Below are positions 6,577 to 11,641 of a DNA stretch of 11,641 nt, piece by piece; the stretch's first letter is position 1; each line of letters opens with the position of its first letter. The notes under the pieces were generated by a model. That model worked only from the letters and a program-made list of their open reading frames with translations, was not told the origin of the DNA and ran no database searches. Made by a program: the position numbers and the translations under genes. Origin of the DNA: Coxiellaceae bacterium UBA6002 (GTDB taxonomy: Bacteria; Pseudomonadota; Gammaproteobacteria; UBA6002); contig DJAM01000167.1 of the NCBI GenBank assembly GCA_002429595.1, positions 1-11,641 of the forward strand. Direction: 5' to 3'.

Positions 6577-7524
6577 ATGCCTTGGTATGGATACAGTCCC
6601 GTAGAAAAAGTTGGTGACTACTGCGAAGAGCAGAAGACCCCGGCTTATTGGCGGACTGTTTTAAAGGGAATTTGGCAGTTTATTTCTAATCTGCCCTTGA
6701 TTAATAGCTTGCTCGAGAGTAGGCAAGTTCGCTTCGTCCAGAAAGAACTCGCCCTGCTGGAAAATAAAATACACACTAAGCCGCTTGATACCACGTCAGA
6801 AGTTGTAGCCATTCTGGAAGAATTGCAGAATCTCAAAAAGAACTTTGCTCATTTAATTGGGAATCGTCTTAATGGTGAGGTTTTCTTAAGCCTTAATAAA
6901 ATGGCTAAAAGGAAATCTTATGCCAGTATTCAGGATGATGAGCCTTTAGAGCTGCCGAAAGGAACATCCAGTCACAAGGCAATTTTGGGTAGGATGCAGC
7001 AGAAGCGCCCAGAAGCGGTGCATCTTATTCAGACGACACCAACTTTCTTACATTGGCGATATGCTGCTAATGGCATTCCAGAACAAAACTACGGGGCCCC
7101 CACACTTTCTATTCCGCAAGCACGAACTGTACGGCTCAACTTATCTGCTGGCAAATTGATAGAACTGCTCAAAAACCCACGGCAATATGCTAACAACCTG
7201 CCAGCAGCTGAAAATTACCAATCGGATGATGAGAGTTTGCGTTGTGGTATAAGTCTGAAATTTATTCCAAAACCTAGCAATGAATCACCCAATAATACTC
7301 AGATTTCGTTTTGGCAGACCCAACAGCCTAAGGTTAACTTGACTGGCGAGATGGCTGATCATATCGATGAACTCTTCTTTGAGAGTCATGATCACTTTAA
7401 CGAATTCAAAGAGATGATTCAGCATGAAACTAGCCTGCAGCAACTCATCTTTGATTTGGAATGTCGGCAGCAAATCAAAATTAATCAATCTTTCGAACTT
7501 ACTTCCCCCACCTTTAAGGCTTAG
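6577..7524 (+). CDS. Hypothetical protein, 315 residues, family not recognised
   Basis: I do not recognise this protein. It starts at ATG 6577, with GGGAG (6563-6567) 9 nt upstream and a good TATAAT promoter, which supports it as a real gene. The N-terminal part (about 20-45, TVLKGIWQFISNLPLINSLL) is a hydrophobic, possibly amphipathic helix that is too polar for a clear signal peptide. It is followed by a charged helical stretch (about 50-100, with heptad-like leucines). The middle (about 105-145) is rich in Lys, Arg and Ser and looks disordered. The C-terminal part has mixed polar sequence with several acidic segments. There are no enzyme motifs. It stands alone between a repeat element and the antiporter gene. 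A secreted or host-directed role is possible in this kind of genome but nothing in the sequence proves it. Confidence 0.72.
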   Translation: MPWYGYSPVEKVGDYCEEQKTPAYWRTVLKGIWQFISNLPLINSLLESRQVRFVQKELALLENKIHTKPLDTTSEVVAILEELQNLKKNFAHLIGNRLNGEVFLSLNKMAKRKSYASIQDDEPLELPKGTSSHKAILGRMQQKRPEAVHLIQTTPTFLHWRYAANGIPEQNYGAPTLSIPQARTVRLNLSAGKLIELLKNPRQYANNLPAAENYQSDDESLRCGISLKFIPKPSNESPNNTQISFWQTQQPKVNLTGEMADHIDELFFESHDHFNEFKEMIQHETSLQQLIFDLECRQQIKINQSFELTSPTFKA

Positions 7525-7590
7525 CTTACTTCTGGGTGAGAATACGAAGGTTAACAAGCATCTTAAAATTCTGTAAGATCAAACAATTTA

Positions 7591-7688
7591 CTTCGGACAC
7601 GACAAAAATGCCACCGACGTCCCGCGGCTTGGACGTCGGCGAAAGGTATGATTTTTCCAAAAGAAAATAAATTTTGTCGTGTCCAAAG
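7591..7688. mobile_element. 98-bp MITE-like element with 17-bp terminal inverted repeats and inner hairpin
   Basis: Bases 7591-7607 (CTTCGGACACGACAAAA) and the reverse complement of 7672-7688 (CTTTGGACACGACAAAA) match at 16 of 17 positions. Inside lies a perfect 9-bp GC-rich hairpin, CCGACGTCC (7614-7622) with GGACGTCGG (7631-7639), 8-nt loop. A similar 17-base end recurs at 11600-11616. No transposase is encoded, and I see no clear target-site duplication. It fills most of the gap 7525-7711. It could be a non-autonomous transposon or a palindromic intergenic repeat. The inner hairpin might also slow transcription from the upstream gene, but the T-run follows it by 12 nt, a poor fit to an intrinsic terminator. 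Confidence 0.6.
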
Positions 7689-7711
7689 AGCGATTTGACT
7701 TAAGGAAAGCG

Positions 7712-8980
7712 ATGGATTTTTATACCAGTGCCAGTTTAATAGTGACTGCGGCAATTCTCATTGCCTTTACCAATCATCGTTTTATTAAGTTACAAACGAC
7801 GATTGCGATTATGGTTTCGACCTTATTAATTGCTTTGATCTTGGTTATTCTTGATAAATTCTTCGGATTGCCTCACTTCGAACAACAGATCTTGACCACC
7901 TTGGACAATATTAATTTCGAAAAATTGCTGATTAATGGCATGTTGAGCTTCTTGCTGTTTGCAGGAGCCTTGACTATTGATATTCATTCCCTTCGAAGCC
8001 AAAAGTGGGAGATCTTCACCTTAGCATCGTTTGGCACGATCCTATCTGCTTTTTTAGTTGGAATTGGCTGCTTCTATCTTTTGCCCTTTATTGGTATTCA
8101 TCTTAAGTGGATTTATTGTTTATTATTCGGTGCTTTAATTTCGCCAACTGATCCTATTGCAGTTTTAGCATTATTTAAAAAGTTACAGGCACCTAAAGAA
8201 CTTGGCACTATAGTAGCAGGTGAATCATTGTTTAATGACGGTGTTGGCATCGTCATGTTTATCTCTCTTTATCACATCGCTTTTTCCCATGAACCGATTT
8301 CCTCTAATTCGGTGATTTTACTTTTTTTACAACAAGCCCTCGGTGGCACGCTTTATGGATTTTTGTTGGGTTTTATAGGCAGCTGGTTAATCAAAAATGC
8401 CGATGAACATAAGATAGAAATACTCATCACTATCGGCCTCGTAACGGGTGGCTATAGTCTTGCTCAGGCATTGCATATCTCAGGGCCTCTCGCAATGGTC
8501 GTTGCAGGAATTATTATTGGGACTTATGCGCGTCATCATGGTATGTCGGCACATACCCAAGTCATTCTCGATGAATTTTGGGAAATTATTGATGAGCTAT
8601 TAAATTGCGTCTTGTTCTTATTAATTGGCTTTGAGTTATTACCCATCGCGCATGGCAATCGTTATCTTTTTGCAGGATTATTTGCAATTCCTTTAGTGTT
8701 GCTCGTGCGGTTAATTATTGTAATTTTGCCGATGAGTTTATTTAAACTCAAAAATCAGTACCCACCCCATCTAATTAAAATATTAGTCTGGGGTGGCTTG
8801 CGAGGCGGACTGGCGGTGGCGTTAGCATTGTCCTTGCCATCAGGTGATTATCGACAAATAATTTTAGCAATGACCTACGCGGTCGTAGCTTTTTCAATTA
8901 TTGTTCAAGGATTGACTATACAACCCTTGGTGAAACTTTCGGTACCAGCAAAAAAATCCTCTTATAAGGCATCCATTTGA
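7712..8980 (+). CDS. CPA1-family Na+(K+)/H+ antiporter (NhaP type)
   Basis: This is a 422-residue inner-membrane protein with about a dozen hydrophobic segments, belonging to the Na+/H+ exchanger family (CPA1), which swaps cytoplasmic Na+ or K+ for protons and helps control pH and salt. The family's ion-binding signatures are plain: S144-PTD147-P in GALISPTDPIAVLALF, and E171-SLF-N175-D176 in VAGESLFNDGVGIVMF, the Asn-Asp pair typical of electroneutral exchangers. Late in the protein W360-GGLR364-GG in VWGGLRGGLAVALALSLP is the other hallmark. The C-terminal tail is short, unlike the long cytoplasmic tail of E. coli YjcE. I chose ATG 7712, which has TAAGGA (7701-7706) 5 nt upstream, over the upstream GTG 7679, which lies inside the inverted-repeat arm. 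Cation preference cannot be read from the sequence. It overlaps the convergent 847-residue gene by 19 nt. Confidence 0.93.
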   Translation: MDFYTSASLIVTAAILIAFTNHRFIKLQTTIAIMVSTLLIALILVILDKFFGLPHFEQQILTTLDNINFEKLLINGMLSFLLFAGALTIDIHSLRSQKWEIFTLASFGTILSAFLVGIGCFYLLPFIGIHLKWIYCLLFGALISPTDPIAVLALFKKLQAPKELGTIVAGESLFNDGVGIVMFISLYHIAFSHEPISSNSVILLFLQQALGGTLYGFLLGFIGSWLIKNADEHKIEILITIGLVTGGYSLAQALHISGPLAMVVAGIIIGTYARHHGMSAHTQVILDEFWEIIDELLNCVLFLLIGFELLPIAHGNRYLFAGLFAIPLVLLVRLIIVILPMSLFKLKNQYPPHLIKILVWGGLRGGLAVALALSLPSGDYRQIILAMTYAVVAFSIIVQGLTIQPLVKLSVPAKKSSYKASI

Positions 8981-11505
8981 TGGCCGCGTTCACGTCGCTC
9001 GAAGTCAATACCGACACTACGATACAGCTCAAAATAATTAGGATTTTGAACTAATCTGTTGTGACGAATTAGCTCGCGATCAAATTGCATATTTTGAATG
9101 GGGCCGCCACGATATGCTTGTTCGATTTTATCTTGTAAATCCAATTTGTAAGCAAGTAAGTAAGTTTTGTATGAGTGTACTCGTGTGCCACCGCCATCCA
9201 GATTCAGAATTTGATGTGAAATCGCATTACTAATTTGTTGCAAAGCTTCTAGATAAATATTTTGAAGATTTTTTAAATTTAAACCATCGTTTTGTTCTAC
9301 ATCGACCAATTTGCTATAGAAAAATGCCATGAGGTCGTCTTGCCTCGCTAGCCAATGTGAAGAATGATCTTCGGCGCGTACCACGCCGCTCTTGCCGTGA
9401 AAGAACGAGAACCAAGTACTCTCTACATATTGTTTGTATCCTAATTCATAATCTTTCAGCCGAGTTATGCATGAACGTAAATTACTCAACATTGTTGCAA
9501 GATTTTGATAAGCACCAAAATTCGCGGGTGCTATTTTTTTATTAATGAGCTTAGTAGTAATTAGGTCTACTAATGTTTGGCCTCGAACAGCGTTTAAGTT
9601 GCCTTTTGAATCAGCTCGAATTGCAACGACAGCGTCGAAGACGGGTTTGGCAGAGTCGAAATATTTGCTCTCTTGTTTTGCTGCATCTTCTAATTCGCTA
9701 TTTCTTTTTACTAGCTCTTCATTTGCCTTTCTTAAAGCGGCTAGTTCCTTGTCTTGTGCGGCAATCGTATCGCTTTGCGATTGTTTCTCTCCTTTGATAA
9801 TCTCAAAGCCATCTAATAAAGTCTGATGCTGTTGCTTTACTTGGCTAACCTCAGCCGCTTGTCGTTCCATTGTTGCAAGTACTGCCATATGAGCACCCTG
9901 AGGAACAACTCTATTCTCTGCGCGATTAACAGGCATGCCCAAGATATTCACGGCGCCAGTAGTTAAGATTTCTAAGGTCGATCTTAAATGTGCTAAATCT
10001 TCACGCAAACTAGCAGGCTTTATACAATCTCGAAGTTCTGAAAGACATTTGTTTGTATTTTCAAGATTGTCATTCAGCTCTAAATAACGTCGAGTATTAA
10101 GATTATGATTGGCCATCCCTTTCGCCAATAGAATTGGATTAAATTCGATGAGTGAGGTGGTTAATGCGGTGTCAAAATAGCGCAGATCTTCTTGAATTCG
10201 AGCTAAGTTATCTTGTAGTTGACTAAAAATAAATACCATCGCATCTTGTGCAAAAAATTTTGCAAGATTACCCGCTTGGACGATGATTTCTTTGATGTAA
10301 CGCACATAGTAACTGACTTTTGCTAATTCATTTCTGCGAGTAAATAGATTAGCAAGAACTTGTAAGCTTAATTGTTCGTTCTGGCCCAGTGAATTAAATC
10401 GTTCTTGATTTGATTTTTTTGAGTCAGTAAGTAAACCATATATTCCAAAAGCTACGAGATCATGAGGCTCAACTTTGACAGTAAATTCATTCAATTTTTT
10501 AACTATTTGTTCTTTCTCTATTTCTGTTTGTGCAGCATGATAATTTTTTAGCAATGCTGGAATTTGTGCTGGTCTTAAAAAATACTTTTGGACAAACTTG
10601 AAATAATTTTCATCCTCTTTTATAGGTCCTGAATAAGTAGAGTTTAACATTATGAATTCATTTGGAGCGCAACCATTGACAGTGGTGCGGCGCAAAAATT
10701 CATTATAACTCAGGTCAGCTAAGTCAGGTTTAGAAGCTAATGTTTCAATGAAATCAGCGGGTAAGTATTGTTGATTTCTCCCGACACTTAGCGAATGCAG
10801 CAAATGATTATTAATTTGATTTAAAGCTGTTTCTACGGATAGACTTTGCAGATTTAAACGCAATTTTTCACTGCGTTGAATAAGTACTTGATTGCCATCT
10901 ACTATCGTACCAATTTTATTGTAAAGCGATCTCAATGTAGTTTTTAGCGAAAGTGTTCGAACATCGGTAGAAGAAGACTCAATCAAGTTATCATTTTCTA
11001 GCAACTTAGCGACAAAACCACGTAAAGCCCTTAGTTGAGCGATTCGATTGTTAATATCTTGCAATTGAAAAATCGAATTAATTTTACGCATCAAAAGTGC
11101 GGTAATTAAATAACGATGATCTTTTATGGTCTCTTCATCATAATTGTTAGACCCTTGGAACAACCAAAAGTTTCGCCCTTTTTTCTGCGAATCGTATTCA
11201 ACTAATAAGCTTCTCAACTGATTGTAATAAAGAGGATCGATAGTTGCTGCTTGGGGTGGGCATTGTCTTTGAGCTTCAGAGTAATCCAAAGACTGGACCA
11301 AAATTTCCCGATCTTTTCCGGCACCAAATTTATTTCTAAACCAATTTACCCAGCCATTATCTTCGGGCAATATCTCACCGAGCAAGCTGTTGCCTAGTTG
11401 TAATTGTTGTGGAACGATTGCAACTTGTGCCGGGTTTCCGAAGAATTGATTGTAGATATCAAAAACTTGATTGATTTGGTCGGTTATTGTGATCTTAACT
11501 TGCAT
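8962..11505 (-). CDS. Large hypothetical coiled-coil protein, 847 residues
   Basis: I do not recognise a family. The protein is long, mostly predicted helical by its composition, and has no signal peptide and no membrane segment, so it should be soluble. A clear coiled coil runs from about residue 540 to 615, with patterns such as ATMERQAAEVSQVKQQHQ and ELAALRKANEELVKRNSELE. The 250-residue part before it is helical with many Leu, Asn and Gln, and a compact region follows (about 615-847). No catalytic motif is visible. The C terminus is charged (FERRERGHQMDAL). ATG 11505 has AAGG 8 nt upstream. The size, lone position and coiled coil resemble secreted effector proteins of Legionella and Coxiella relatives, but that is inference; a structural or intracellular scaffold role is equally open. 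Its 3' end overlaps the antiporter gene tail to tail. Confidence 0.75.
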   Translation of the reverse strand: MQVKITITDQINQVFDIYNQFFGNPAQVAIVPQQLQLGNSLLGEILPEDNGWVNWFRNKFGAGKDREILVQSLDYSEAQRQCPPQAATIDPLYYNQLRSLLVEYDSQKKGRNFWLFQGSNNYDEETIKDHRYLITALLMRKINSIFQLQDINNRIAQLRALRGFVAKLLENDNLIESSSTDVRTLSLKTTLRSLYNKIGTIVDGNQVLIQRSEKLRLNLQSLSVETALNQINNHLLHSLSVGRNQQYLPADFIETLASKPDLADLSYNEFLRRTTVNGCAPNEFIMLNSTYSGPIKEDENYFKFVQKYFLRPAQIPALLKNYHAAQTEIEKEQIVKKLNEFTVKVEPHDLVAFGIYGLLTDSKKSNQERFNSLGQNEQLSLQVLANLFTRRNELAKVSYYVRYIKEIIVQAGNLAKFFAQDAMVFIFSQLQDNLARIQEDLRYFDTALTTSLIEFNPILLAKGMANHNLNTRRYLELNDNLENTNKCLSELRDCIKPASLREDLAHLRSTLEILTTGAVNILGMPVNRAENRVVPQGAHMAVLATMERQAAEVSQVKQQHQTLLDGFEIIKGEKQSQSDTIAAQDKELAALRKANEELVKRNSELEDAAKQESKYFDSAKPVFDAVVAIRADSKGNLNAVRGQTLVDLITTKLINKKIAPANFGAYQNLATMLSNLRSCITRLKDYELGYKQYVESTWFSFFHGKSGVVRAEDHSSHWLARQDDLMAFFYSKLVDVEQNDGLNLKNLQNIYLEALQQISNAISHQILNLDGGGTRVHSYKTYLLAYKLDLQDKIEQAYRGGPIQNMQFDRELIRHNRLVQNPNYFELYRSVGIDFERRERGHQMDAL

Positions 11506-11599
11506 CAGGGTTGCCTTGTGGAAAATGAAAGATAGATGGGATAATAACCTTATTTTCTTATCAAATTCTTAAGAGTAAAATCCTCCTCTGGGGTGTATG

Positions 11600-11641
11600 C
11601 TTTGTACAGGACAAAAAAACGTCTACCGTCGCCCTTACATA
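11600..11641 (+). repeat. Probable left end of a second copy of the inverted-repeat element, cut by the window edge
   Basis: CTTTGTACAGGACAAAA at 11600-11616 matches the 17-base terminus of the 7591-7688 element at 15 of 17 positions. The bases that follow (ACCGTCGCCC at about 11625-11634) resemble the ACCGACGTCC that starts the inner hairpin there. The rest, if present, lies beyond the window. The remaining gap 11506-11599 is upstream sequence of the 847-residue gene; I see no clear promoter in it. Confidence 0.45.

Noticed and set aside
6257..6617. Open frames on both strands through the repeat (peptides with FPRRRESI, FPRKRESI and DSRLRGND)
   Set aside because: These are typical translations of palindromic CATTCCCGC repeats. 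Only the 6346-6257 part of the minus frame is kept, as the probable 5' end of the leucine-rich-repeat gene.
7614..7657. Intrinsic terminator for the gene at 6577
   Set aside because: The 9-bp hairpin is good, but the T-run begins 12 nt after it, and the hairpin sits within a larger inverted repeat. Called part of the element instead.
7563..7754. Minus-strand open frame of 63 residues before the antiporter
   Set aside because: It is mostly the translation of the inverted-repeat element and overlaps the antiporter start; there is no ribosome binding site or family support.
9357..9826. Plus-strand open frames opposite the 847-residue gene
   Set aside because: Short, overlapping one another, Ser/Leu-rich as expected for the complement of a coiled-coil gene; no start signals.
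11540..11580. PmrA-type regulatory box (paired TTAA direct repeats) upstream of the 847-residue gene
   Set aside because: Only a single CTTAA-like half-site can be seen; the spaced second half is absent.

Overview
The window looks like a chromosomal segment of a low-GC gammaproteobacterium. A Legionellales-type, host-associated organism (Legionella, Coxiella, Aquicella or Berkiella-like) is my best guess. This is an inference: the thiamine genes are gammaproteobacterial in character (the ThiE half is very close to E. coli ThiE), and they sit beside unrecognised proteins of the leucine-rich-repeat and coiled-coil kind that such bacteria often carry. No taxonomic marker gene is present.

Region 1 (about 1-5217, plus strand) is a complete-looking thiamine operon. 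A near-consensus promoter (145-174) leads straight into a TPP riboswitch (183-274). Behind it a small hairpin (290-308) masks the thiC ribosome binding site, and the two can exchange pairing, which fits translational control. Five tightly packed genes follow: thiC, thiO, thiS, thiG and a fused thiD-thiE. ThiC makes HMP-P and the ThiD half phosphorylates it. ThiO, ThiS and ThiG build the thiazole phosphate, and the ThiE half joins the two. The ThiS-activating enzyme (ThiF/MoeB), the sulfur donor and ThiL are not here. ThiC is shortened and ThiO has diverged in a usually conserved motif.

Region 2 (5181-6346, minus strand) is a leucine-rich-repeat protein gene converging on the thi operon. Its intact frame starts only at a weak TTG at 6203. 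The repeat pattern continues upstream in frame, and a well-formed ATG start with its own ribosome binding site lies at 6346 in another frame, so the gene probably carries a one-base frameshift near 6257-6275.

Region 3 (6347-7524) has a 75-bp palindromic dRS3-like repeat with a tandemly repeated tail. It is followed by a promoter and an unrecognised 315-residue protein. A relative of the same repeat lies at 1-133, just upstream of the thiC promoter.

Region 4 (7525-8980) has a 98-bp element with 17-bp terminal inverted repeats and an inner hairpin, followed by a CPA1-type Na+(K+)/H+ antiporter gene. A sequence matching one end of the element (15 of 17 bases) recurs at 11600-11616, at the right edge of the window.

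Region 5 (8962-11505, minus strand) encodes an 847-residue, apparently soluble protein with a coiled coil and no recognised family. It converges on the antiporter gene with a 19-nt overlap.
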